6,062 nucleotides of DNA, taken from the NCBI GenBank assembly GCA_018396515.1, contig JAGTQJ010000026.1, positions 8,732 through 14,793 of the forward strand, read 5' to 3'. The first letter of the stretch is position 1; every line of letters starts with the position of its first letter. Positions 1-6,052 of the stretch are shown here, piece by piece. The notes under the pieces were generated by a model. The model saw only the letters and a list, made by a program, of their open reading frames with translations, did not search any database and was not told where the DNA came from. Position numbers and translations under genes: made by a program. This stretch comes from Candidatus Bathyarchaeota archaeon. Its GTDB lineage: Archaea > Thermoproteota > Bathyarchaeia > TCS64.

Positions 1-1178
1 AGGATGGGCCAGTTGTACTCGACCACGACCTCGAGGGCCTCTCCAGGTATTAAACCTCCCAGGTCGAAGCCTGCTTCCTGGGAGAGCATCGAGGTCGGCC
101 TAATGAAGTCTGGTTCTGGAGAGGAACCTATCAGGTTCCCCCCCTCTGGTAGGATTATTCTCAGGGTGCTCCTCCTCAAATAGCTGGGAGGCGTGTCGAT
201 CCTGTATCTCAACGTATGCCTCTCCCATCCCCCCTCCACCCTGCCCCCCGATGGGAGGGAGTACTTGACCCATAGGCTCATCCTCATCCCCTCGCCTATT
301 GGGATCCTGGGGAAGACCTGAAGCTCCCTGTGGTCTTCATCATCCCTGTATGAGAGGGTGAGGGGGCCGGTTACATCTCTGGCCTCGATGTTCGTGGAGT
401 CCCTCGGAATCCTTAGCTTGATGTGGTTTATGGTCGGCCCCCTGTTGTTTATGATGTAGTTATCCTCGACCACTAGATTCCACCTAGATATCCGGATGCT
501 CCTCACAAGCTCGTAGTCGAGGATCTGCTCATCGCCTGGAGCTGGCTGATAGGTCACCATCGCGGTCTCGTTCCTCAAGGGGGCTAGGGATCCCCCTCTG
601 TGGCTTAGGATCAAGGCTCCCCCCTCCGTGGAGTTGGTTATTTGAACGGGCGAGGATACCTCGACGAGGCTTGCGCCCCTGGGGAGGACCATGCTGAAGT
701 TGAAGCTGGTGATGTTGAGGGGGAGCAGCGGGTAAACGGGGATGAGCCCCCTGTGAAGGTTTCCTGAGGAGGTGATCCACCCATATGAGATGTAGTGAGC
801 CCTTATGGTGAGGTTCGCCTCACCCTCTATAGTGAATGCTCCGGGTAGCTTCAGGGATATCCATCGAGCATTCATGATGGGATCCTCCCCCCCCTCCTCG
901 TAATCCAAGGTTCTCCACTCCCCCTCCACCAACATGGAGAAGGAGCGCCTCTCAAACTCGAACCCCTTGAGAGTTCCTATATCAAATCGCTCGATTACGA
1001 CCCTGGAGCCCTCCGGAGCCCTTAAGGTGAAGGTGTCGTCTAGGGTTATCAGGCCGGAGCCGACCACCTCCACCCTTCTATCGGCCTCTACGTATAGAGG
1101 AGCCACCTCCAGAGAGCTGGCTGGCTGCACTATCTGTAGGATGATCAACATAAATAGGAGGGTCGGCTTCCACCTCAT
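1..1178 (-). CDS. Exported ribophorin I (Ost1)-like protein, C-terminus cut by window edge
   Basis: Reading the minus strand from ATG at 1178 gives 392 codons with no stop, running off the left edge. The start MRWKPTLLFMLIILQIVQPA followed by SSLE looks like a signal peptide, so the rest should lie outside the cytoplasm. The body is rich in beta-type segments and has five N-x-S/T sequons (N122, N155, N160, N182, N203). Residues 226-310 and 339-347 resemble, from memory, human ribophorin I: RSIRISRW then VVEDN (RPN1 EVSHWGNIAVEE), FPRIP then WVKYSLPS (RPN1 RPRFP then VGYNLPS), and LRIILPEGG (RPN1 VKIILPEGA), in the same order and similar spacing. Ribophorin I is a subunit of eukaryotic oligosaccharyltransferase that touches substrate near STT3. 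A membrane helix would be expected just beyond the edge. An in-frame ATG at 1190 would add four residues (MVEG). I prefer 1178 because GGTGG lies four bases ahead and the signal peptide starts better there. The gene is divergent from gcvPA. The coding call is firm. The family call is by eye, and an unrelated beta-sandwich surface protein is the alternative. Confidence 0.8.
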   Translation of the reverse strand, partial: MRWKPTLLFMLIILQIVQPASSLEVAPLYVEADRRVEVVGSGLITLDDTFTLRAPEGSRVVIERFDIGTLKGFEFERRSFSMLVEGEWRTLDYEEGGEDPIMNARWISLKLPGAFTIEGEANLTIRAHYISYGWITSSGNLHRGLIPVYPLLPLNITSFNFSMVLPRGASLVEVSSPVQITNSTEGGALILSHRGGSLAPLRNETAMVTYQPAPGDEQILDYELVRSIRISRWNLVVEDNYIINNRGPTINHIKLRIPRDSTNIEARDVTGPLTLSYRDDEDHRELQVFPRIPIGEGMRMSLWVKYSLPSGGRVEGGWERHTLRYRIDTPPSYLRRSTLRIILPEGGNLIGSSPEPDFIRPTSMLSQEAGFDLGGLIPGEALEVVVEYNWPI

Positions 1179-1213
1179 CCCTTCCACCATGGGAGATCAT
1201 AACAGCAGACCCC

Positions 1214-1226
1214 AAATTTAAATAAT
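1214..1226. promoter_or_regulatory. Palindromic TATA element shared by divergent genes
   Basis: AAATTTAAATAAT lies between the left-edge gene and gcvPA, and its core ATTTAAAT (1216-1223) is a perfect palindrome. With an archaeal TATA box centred about 26 bases ahead of the start site, minus-strand transcription would begin near 1193, giving a leader of only 3-15 bases to ATG 1190 or 1178. Plus-strand transcription would begin near 1246, upstream of the preferred gcvPA start at 1300. No clear purine-rich BRE is visible on either side, so which direction is stronger cannot be told. Confidence 0.55.
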
Positions 1227-1282
1227 GAGGAGGATCCTCTCCTCTTCCTGTGCGCTGGTGAGGTGGAGGCCTTGGGGGATGA

Positions 1283-1292
1283 GGGGGAGGTG
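1283..1292 (+). promoter_or_regulatory. Ribosome-binding site that fixes the gcvPA start
   Basis: GGGGGAGGTG is a strong Shine-Dalgarno match, seven bases ahead of TTG at 1300. It supports that TTG as the gcvPA start over ATG 1225, which overlaps the TATA box and would lie upstream of the predicted transcript. ATG 1279 has a weaker alternative site (GGTGGAGG, 1262-1269). Confidence 0.6.
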
Positions 1293-1299
1293 TTTTGAG

Positions 1300-2682
1300 T
1301 TGAGTAGGGCCAACCCATACCTTCCAAACTCCGTCCAGGAGATAAAGGAGAGGATGATGGAGAGGATGGGGATCCGCTCGATAGATGAACTATACTCGGA
1401 TATTCCTGAGGAGCTGAGGTTTAAGGGTGAGCTGAGGATCCCGGGGCCACACTCAGAGGAAGAGGTCAGGAGAATGGTCACAGCGCTTCTGGAGAGGAAC
1501 TCGAGGTTCAGGTGCCCCCCCTTCCTTGGGGGAGGCGTCTACCCCCATTACGTACCCGCAGTTGTTGATGAGATAGTTAGGAGGGCCGAGTTCCTGACAA
1601 GTTATACGCCATATCAGCCAGAGGTCAGCCAGGGGATGCTCCAGGCGATCTTCGAGTATCAGAGCCTCATCTGCGAGCTCGTCGGCCTCGATGTGGCCTG
1701 CGCCTCCCTTTACGACTGGTCCTCAGCCCTAGGGGAGGCTGCGAGGATGGCCAACAGGCTTAACCACAGGAGTACCATCCTCGTCCCACACCTCATGAGT
1801 CCACGAAGGCTTGCGGTTCTCAAGACCTACACCGAGCCCGTGGGCATGAAGGTACGTGGTGTGGACTATGACAGGGAGACCGGCCTTCTAGATCTGGATG
1901 ACCTGATGGTGAAAGTTGACGGAAGGGTCGCGGCCGTATACCTAGAGAACCCCTCCTACCTCGGGTTCGTGGAGGAGGAGGCCGAGGCCGTTGGGGAGAT
2001 AGCCCACGAATCTGGCGCACTATTCATAGTCGGAGTGGATCCAATCTCACTAGGGCTCATCAAGGCCCCAGGAGACTATGGGGCGGATATAGTGATAGGG
2101 GAGGGGCAACCGCTGGGGAATCACATGAACTATGGCGGGCCCCTCCTAGGCATCTTCGCATGCAGAGATGATCCACAGATGATCAGGCAGATCCCAGGGA
2201 GGCTGATAGGCATGACCGAGACCCTCGATGGATCAAGGAGGGGTTATGTCATGGCCCTTCAGGCGAGGGAGCAGCATATAAGGAGGGAGAAGGCCACCTC
2301 GAACATCTGCACGAACGAGGCCCTCTGCGCATTGGCTGGCGCCGTCTACCTCTCCCTACTCGGGCCCACGGGCCTTAGGGAGCTCTGCGAGGTTATTGTG
2401 AGCAGGGCTCGCTACGCCATGAGGAGGATCTGTGAACTCCCGGGGGTTCGCGCCCCGATCTTCAGCAGCTTCCACTTCAAGGAGTTCACGGTCTCCCTGC
2501 TGGATAAGTCGGTGATTGAGGTTCATAAGAGGCTCTTGGAGAGGGGAATCCACGGGGGGAAGCCCCTCGTTGGGGAGTTCCCTGAGCTGGGCGAGGCAGC
2601 CCTCTACTGCGTAACGGAGAGGCATACAAAGGAGGACATCGATCTCCTGGTCTCGGCCTTAGGGGAGGCGTTGGAGGGATGA
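1300..2682 (+). CDS. gcvPA: Glycine dehydrogenase (decarboxylating) subunit 1, P-protein N-terminal half
   Basis: This is the first half of the split P-protein of the glycine cleavage system. With GcvPB it decarboxylates glycine using PLP and loads the aminomethyl group onto the lipoyl arm of GcvH. It is cytoplasmic. From TTG 1300 the protein has 460 residues, usual for this subunit, and starts MSRANPYLPNS, like the family's N-terminal YIPNT-type start. Family motifs seen in order are the FLGGGVYPHYVPAVVDEI region, TPYQPEVSQG (103-112) followed by LQAIFEYQ, GEGQPLG (267-273), and QAREQHIRREKATSN (321-335), followed by the family's LSLLGPTGL segment. An open frame continues upstream to ATG 1225, but that adds residues (RRILSSSCALV...) foreign to the family and lies in the TATA box. 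ATG 1279 is a possible alternative adding seven residues. The stop codon TGA lies two bases ahead of the preferred gcvPB start, so the two are almost certainly co-transcribed. The catalytic lysine is in GcvPB, as expected. Function is very secure; the start is less so. Confidence 0.95.
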   Translation: MSRANPYLPNSVQEIKERMMERMGIRSIDELYSDIPEELRFKGELRIPGPHSEEEVRRMVTALLERNSRFRCPPFLGGGVYPHYVPAVVDEIVRRAEFLTSYTPYQPEVSQGMLQAIFEYQSLICELVGLDVACASLYDWSSALGEAARMANRLNHRSTILVPHLMSPRRLAVLKTYTEPVGMKVRGVDYDRETGLLDLDDLMVKVDGRVAAVYLENPSYLGFVEEEAEAVGEIAHESGALFIVGVDPISLGLIKAPGDYGADIVIGEGQPLGNHMNYGGPLLGIFACRDDPQMIRQIPGRLIGMTETLDGSRRGYVMALQAREQHIRREKATSNICTNEALCALAGAVYLSLLGPTGLRELCEVIVSRARYAMRRICELPGVRAPIFSSFHFKEFTVSLLDKSVIEVHKRLLERGIHGGKPLVGEFPELGEAALYCVTERHTKEDIDLLVSALGEALEG

Positions 2683-2684
2683 GG

Positions 2685-4223
2685 ATGGGGAGGTTCAGGC
2701 AGGCAGACTGGGATGAGCCGCTGATATTCGAGCTTGGATGTGAGGGGAGGGCGGGCTTCTCCGTCCCCGCGGTGGAGCCTGAGGTGAGGGACGAGGTGGG
2801 GGAGGTCGAGGAGCTTATCCCCATAAACATGCTGAGGGAGGAGCCACCGAGGCTTCCAGAGGCCTCAGAGGTTGAGGTTCTACGCCACTACATCCACCTC
2901 TCCCAGATGAACTACGGGGTCAACTCCAGCGGCATATATCCGCTGGGGAGCTGCACGATGAAGTATAATCCTGTGATCAACGAGGTCTTGGCCTCCAACC
3001 CGGCCCTGACCGAGATCCACCCAGAACAAGATGAGGCGACGGTCCAGGGGATCCTAGAGCTGCTATATAGGTTGAAGATCTGGCTTCAGGAGCTGACGGG
3101 CATGGACGACGGGAGCTTGGAGCCCGCTGCGGGGGCTCAGGGGGAGTTCCTGGGGAACCTTATCATGAGGGCCTATCACGCAGACAGGGGTGAGCTAGAG
3201 AGGAGGAGGGAGGTGATAATACCCGACTCGGCCCATGGAACAAACCCTGCCAGCGCCGCTATGGCGGGCTTCAAGGTCGTAGAGGTTCCCTCTGGGGAGG
3301 ATGGATGCGTAGACCTCGAGGCCCTGAAGAGCGTGGTCGGGGAGGGGACGGCGGGTCTCATGCTGACCAACCCGAACACCCTCGGTATATTCGAGTCGAG
3401 GATCTCCGAGATCGCGGAGATAGTCCACAGGGCTGGGGGGTTGATGTACTATGATGGCGCTAACCTCAACGCGCTCATGGGGAGGTGTAGGCCTGGAGAC
3501 ATGGGCTTCGACATCGTTCATCTCAACCTCCACAAGACCTTCTCCACCCCCCATGGAGGGGGAGGACCCGGATCCGGCCCAGTCCTCGTGAAGGCCTTCC
3601 TATCCGACTACCTCCCCGTCCCAGTGGTGGTCTATAGGGATGGCCTTTACAGGCTCAGCTATGATAGGCCCAAGACGGTCGGCAAGATCCACGGATATTA
3701 TGGAAACATCTCCCCCATCCTCAAGGCCTACGCCTACATCCTCTCCATGGGCGGGGAAGGGCTGAGGGAGGTCTCGGAGGTAGCGGTCCTCAACTCAAAC
3801 TACCTAGCCCAAAGGCTGAAGGATATCAGAGGCCTATCCCTCCCCTATGCCCCCGGTTTGCCGAGGAAGCATGAGTTCGTATTAAGCGCCTCCAAGATGG
3901 CTGAGGAGACAGGGGTTAGAGCCCTCCACATAGCTAAGAGGCTCCTCGATCACGGCATCCACGCACCCACCATCTACTTCCCCCTAATAGTCCCCGAGGC
4001 CCTTATGATAGAGCCCACCGAGACCGAGCCCCTCGAGGCCCTAGATCACCTGGTTGAGGCCTTTGAGGAGATCTCAAGCCTAGCCTACTCTAAGCCCGAG
4101 GAGGTCCAGTCGTCTCCTAGGAACACCACGGTGGGCCGCCTGGATGACGTGAAAGCCAGTCATCCTAGAACCATGTGCCTGAGCTATAGGATGCTTAGAA
4201 AAACTCGCCGACCCCCGGTTTAG
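2685..4223 (+). CDS. gcvPB: Glycine dehydrogenase (decarboxylating) subunit 2, P-protein C-terminal half
   Basis: This is the PLP-binding half of the two-subunit glycine decarboxylase and the partner of GcvPA. From ATG 2685 it has 512 residues and opens MGRFRQADWDEPLIFE, matching the family's FRQAxWDEPLIFE start. Motifs seen are SQMNYG (73-78), PLGSCTMKYNP (86-96), PAAGAQGE (147-154), DSAHGTNPASA (181-191), and HKTFSTPHGGGGPG (283-296), whose K284 is the expected Schiff-base lysine for PLP. GGAGGG at 2673-2678 sits six bases ahead of ATG 2685. The in-frame ATG 2679 overlaps the gcvPA stop as ATGA and would add only two residues, but its ribosome-binding site is poorly placed. Either way translation is probably coupled to gcvPA. 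The last residues after RLDDVKASHPRT run on for about 16 (MCLSYRMLRK and so on), somewhat longer than the usual end of the family. Neither gcvT nor gcvH is nearby, so they must be elsewhere in the genome if the system is complete. Confidence 0.96.
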   Translation: MGRFRQADWDEPLIFELGCEGRAGFSVPAVEPEVRDEVGEVEELIPINMLREEPPRLPEASEVEVLRHYIHLSQMNYGVNSSGIYPLGSCTMKYNPVINEVLASNPALTEIHPEQDEATVQGILELLYRLKIWLQELTGMDDGSLEPAAGAQGEFLGNLIMRAYHADRGELERRREVIIPDSAHGTNPASAAMAGFKVVEVPSGEDGCVDLEALKSVVGEGTAGLMLTNPNTLGIFESRISEIAEIVHRAGGLMYYDGANLNALMGRCRPGDMGFDIVHLNLHKTFSTPHGGGGPGSGPVLVKAFLSDYLPVPVVVYRDGLYRLSYDRPKTVGKIHGYYGNISPILKAYAYILSMGGEGLREVSEVAVLNSNYLAQRLKDIRGLSLPYAPGLPRKHEFVLSASKMAEETGVRALHIAKRLLDHGIHAPTIYFPLIVPEALMIEPTETEPLEALDHLVEAFEEISSLAYSKPEEVQSSPRNTTVGRLDDVKASHPRTMCLSYRMLRKTRRPPV

Positions 4224-4232
4224 CTCACATAC

Positions 4233-4240
4233 TTTTTATA
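4233..4240 (+). promoter_or_regulatory. TATA box for the DUF106-cmk pair, overlapping a T-run after gcvPB
   Basis: TTTTTATA lies 10 bases after the gcvPB stop and 32 bases before the TTG start at 4272. A start site about 25 bases downstream would fall near 4262, just ahead of the GGAGGAG at 4263-4269, giving a leader of roughly ten bases. The five T residues at 4233-4237 could also act as an archaeal T-run terminator for the gcv operon; the two roles cannot be separated by eye. Confidence 0.5.
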
Positions 4241-4271
4241 CAACTCGTATTGAACTCGTCTAGGAGGAGCA

Positions 4272-4781
4272 TTGCTGGAAGCCGCGCTTAGCCACCTGAT
4301 AATGCAGGAGTTTAACTATCTCCAGAGGCCGCCCGCATCTACCCTCCTCATCCTCCTCGTATCCGCCTTGATAAGCCTAGTCACAGCCCTCGCAAACAGG
4401 AAGGTGATGAACTTAGAGGAGTATAGGAGGCTGACGATCCAGTCCCATGAGGTGAGGAGGGAGCTCATGGAGGCTATGAGGAGCGGGAGCCAGAGGAGGA
4501 TCGCGAAGGCCCAGAAGCAGCAGCAGGAGATGATGAAGGCCCAGCAGAAGATGATGATGGATAGGATGAAGATAACCCTCTTCTTCATAATCCCCTTCAT
4601 CCTAATATGGCAGGCCCTCGTCAACTTCTTCAAGGGGGTGGTGGCCTACATGCCCTTCGACGCCCCATTCATAGGCAGGGAGCTGACCGTCACCCACTGG
4701 TACATAATCTGCTCTATATCAACAAACATCATAATATCAAGGATACTTGGGTTGACCTTCGAGGTCGAACCCGCGAGTTGA
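4272..4781 (+). CDS. DUF106 membrane protein (Oxa1/EMC3/Get1-like insertase superfamily)
   Basis: The 169-residue protein has the layout of archaeal DUF106 proteins: a first membrane helix near residues 23-42, a long charged methionine- and glutamine-rich coiled coil (about 47-98, with runs such as KAQKQQQEMMKAQQKMMMDR), then membrane helices near 100-120 and 142-162. DUF106 proteins belong to the Oxa1 superfamily with eukaryotic EMC3, TMCO1 and Get1 and are thought to help insert membrane proteins. The TTG start at 4272 is preceded by GGAGG at 4263-4267, only four bases away, so spacing is short. ATG 4302 is in frame but has no visible ribosome-binding site and would trim ten residues. The cytidylate kinase gene starts 12 bases after the stop, indicating an operon, and the pairing is usual for archaea, where both often sit in the secY/adk/ribosomal-protein cluster. 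The family call is strong; the exact client proteins are unknown. Confidence 0.88.
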   Translation: MLEAALSHLIMQEFNYLQRPPASTLLILLVSALISLVTALANRKVMNLEEYRRLTIQSHEVRRELMEAMRSGSQRRIAKAQKQQQEMMKAQQKMMMDRMKITLFFIIPFILIWQALVNFFKGVVAYMPFDAPFIGRELTVTHWYIICSISTNIIISRILGLTFEVEPAS

Positions 4782-4793
4782 GGGGGGGCCTGG

Positions 4794-5369
4794 ATGGCTG
4801 AGAAGAAGGCCCGGAGGAGGAGCCTCGTGATAGCCATAGGGGGGCTCCACGGGACGGGGAAGTCAACCCAGGCCAGGAGGCTCGCAGCCAGCCTAGGCCT
4901 CCGGTATGTATCGGCGGGCCACCTTTTCAGGAAGTTGGCTGAGGAGGCAGGCGTCAGCCTCGAGGAGCTGTCGAAGATGGCTGACGAGGATCCAGAGATA
5001 GACCTGCTGATCGACGAGATGACAAAGGAGGAGGCGAAGAGGGGAGGGGTCGTTATAGATGGGGCCCTATCGGCCTGGATGGCCGAGAACGCGGACATAA
5101 AGATACTCCTCACATCGCCGCTGGAGGCGAGGGTGGAGAGGATAGCGGCCAGAGACGGCCTCACCCTAGAGGAGGCGAGGAGGAGGACCCTAGAGAGGGA
5201 GGAGATGGAGAGAAACCGCTTCAAGAGGTACTACGGCATAGATATCACAGACACCTCGGTTTATGACATCGTCATAAACACCCAACTCTTCGACGCGAAG
5301 AGCACGGCGAGAATCCTTAAAAACATCGCCATGGAGTTCCTGGATTCCTTAAAATCTCGTAAGGCCTAA
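4794..5369 (+). CDS. cmk: Cytidylate kinase-like P-loop nucleotide kinase
   Basis: The 191-residue protein fits archaeal CMP/dCMP kinases, which transfer phosphate from ATP to CMP or dCMP in pyrimidine nucleotide supply. The Walker A P-loop is GGLHGTGKST (16-25). It is followed by YVSAGHLFRKLAEEAG and LSKMADEDPEIDLLID, the typical nucleotide-binding and helical segments, then VVIDGALSAWM, the RIAARDG lid region, and RFKRYYGIDITDTSVYDIVINT near the C-terminus, which is very characteristic of the archaeal family. AGGGGGGG at 4781-4788 lies five bases ahead of ATG 4794, partly inside the DUF106 stop region. One oddity is that the position after VVIDG is Ala, where relatives I recall have Arg (EGRLAGWM) or His (ESHIAGW). 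The residue probably lies near the monophosphate, so substrate preference may differ. A broader AMP/CMP-kinase-like role cannot be excluded. Confidence 0.88.
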   Translation: MAEKKARRRSLVIAIGGLHGTGKSTQARRLAASLGLRYVSAGHLFRKLAEEAGVSLEELSKMADEDPEIDLLIDEMTKEEAKRGGVVIDGALSAWMAENADIKILLTSPLEARVERIAARDGLTLEEARRRTLEREEMERNRFKRYYGIDITDTSVYDIVINTQLFDAKSTARILKNIAMEFLDSLKSRKA

Positions 5370-5448
5370 ATTCCTCTCTCAACATCTCCTAACTTTAACT
5401 GGAGGTATCCCCTTACGTTCAATTCTGATAGGCTACCAGCACGCTTTG

Positions 5449-5817
5449 CTATATACCAGCCAACGCCAAGGCTCCACCTATAACTCCTAATAGGAATCCT
5501 ATGATGAAGCCTCCGCTTATCGGCAGGCTGAGGATGGAGAAGAGGATGACGAGCACCCCGCCCAAGACATTTCTTCCTTTATAGAGGCAGTAAGCACCTA
5601 TAAGCACAAGCAGCCCACACACAGCCCCGAAGACCGTCAGGAGGAGCAAGCACCATGCCGGTATCGTGACCAGCCTATCCCATATCCATGGTGGCTGGCG
5701 TACAGTGAAGTAGATCAGCGCGAAGATATGAGCCAGGCTCAGCAAGGCCACATTGAGGATTATGAAGATGCCTGAGATAAGCGAGAGGATAAACCCAGCG
5801 ACAGGTCTTTTACTCAT
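5449..5817 (-). CDS. Small multi-spanning membrane protein of unknown function
   Basis: The 122-residue minus-strand protein is almost entirely hydrophobic. Likely membrane segments lie near residues 6-38 (one long or two short helices), 53-78, 83-99 and 101-121, with short polar links (RQPPWIWDR at 40-48, KGR at 80-82). The start MSKRPVAGFILSLISGIFII resembles a widespread class of small archaeal and bacterial membrane proteins whose N-terminus has an RPxxxFxLSLIxGIF pattern; I do not recognise a named function. The glycine-rich C-terminal half (GGFIIGFLLGVIGGALALAG) suggests tightly packed helices. It is convergent with the cytidylate kinase gene and divergent from the gene that seems to start at the right edge, so it is probably transcribed alone. 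The stop is TAG at 5449-5451. No Shine-Dalgarno sequence is well placed: GAGGAG ends 12 bases ahead of the ATG. Confidence 0.8.
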   Translation of the reverse strand: MSKRPVAGFILSLISGIFIILNVALLSLAHIFALIYFTVRQPPWIWDRLVTIPAWCLLLLTVFGAVCGLLVLIGAYCLYKGRNVLGGVLVILFSILSLPISGGFIIGFLLGVIGGALALAGI

Positions 5818-5829
5818 AATTCAACACAA

Positions 5830-5858
5830 CTCCTCTATAAATAAGCCTCCTCTATAAA
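5830..5858 (-). promoter_or_regulatory. Duplicated TATA element upstream of the small membrane protein
   Basis: The 12-base sequence CTCCTCTATAAA occurs at 5830-5841 and again at 5847-5858, exactly 17 bases apart. On the minus strand each copy reads TTTATAGAGGAG. The distal copy is placed for transcription to start near 5830, about 12 bases before ATG 5817. The proximal copy would put the start at or just inside the coding region, so it fits only a leaderless transcript. The TATA cores could also serve the plus strand. Confidence 0.45.
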
Positions 5859-5976
5859 CTTGAGCTTTGTAAGATTAACCTCCCAATGTTTCGGACTGGT
5901 TTTAAACGGTTTCAGCACATATATACTATATTAATTATCAGGGGGTTGATACTTTATTTTGGCTCTCTCCTCCCTC

Positions 5977-5997
5977 CTCCAGGCTTACGGGCTGGAG
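5977..5997 (+). repeat. Short inverted repeat (possible hairpin)
   Basis: CTCCAG at 5977-5982 and CTGGAG at 5992-5997 are perfect reverse complements around a nine-base loop. Pairing does not extend on either side, and no T-run follows directly, so it is weak as a terminator. It could be an operator for the right-edge gene or chance. Confidence 0.3.
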
Positions 5998-6007
5998 ATC
6001 TAGCAAC

Positions 6008-6017
6008 CTATATAATT
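6008..6017 (+). promoter_or_regulatory. TATA box for the gene starting at the right edge
   Basis: CTATATAATT centred near 6012 predicts a start site near 6038, followed by AGGTGAG at 6041-6047 and a TTG at 6053. TATA, leader, ribosome-binding site and start codon are all correctly spaced. Confidence 0.5.
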
Positions 6018-6052
6018 CCGTTTATGAATACTGCTCAAAAAGGTGAGTTGAG

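Larger units (their letters stand above)
5818..6052. other. A/T-rich divergent intergenic region
   Basis: This 235-base stretch separates the minus-strand membrane protein from a plus-strand gene at the right edge. It holds the duplicated TATA element (5830-5858), a second A/T-rich run (5919-5938), a pyrimidine tract (5965-5980), a short inverted repeat (5977-5997) and the edge promoter (6008-6017). I see no tRNA fold and no convincing protein gene, although a 57-codon frame is open at 5886-6059. Confidence 0.6.

Noticed and set aside
934..1221. 95-codon plus-strand open frame opposite the left-edge gene
   Set aside because: It lies antisense to the long minus-strand frame that has a signal peptide and family-like motifs. 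Its product is Ser/Thr/Arg-rich with no recognisable motif, and it has no promoter.
1246..1299. Possible riboswitch in the gcvPA leader, since glycine riboswitches control gcv genes in bacteria
   Set aside because: The predicted leader is only about 54 bases, too short for a glycine aptamer, and shows no matching stems. These riboswitches are bacterial.
2486..2830. Minus-strand open frames across the gcvPA/gcvPB junction and within both genes
   Set aside because: They are shadows of well-supported glycine decarboxylase genes. Their products are Pro/Arg/Ser-rich and low in complexity, as expected antisense to G+C-rich coding DNA.
4646..5224. 192-codon minus-strand open frame opposite DUF106 and cmk
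   Set aside because: It is Ser/Ala/Leu-rich and antisense to two genes with clear family motifs, with no promoter or ribosome-binding site at its start.
5413..5424. GTTCAATTC, resembling a tRNA T-loop
   Set aside because: The flanking bases do not pair as a T-stem, and no acceptor, D or anticodon arm can be placed around it on either strand.
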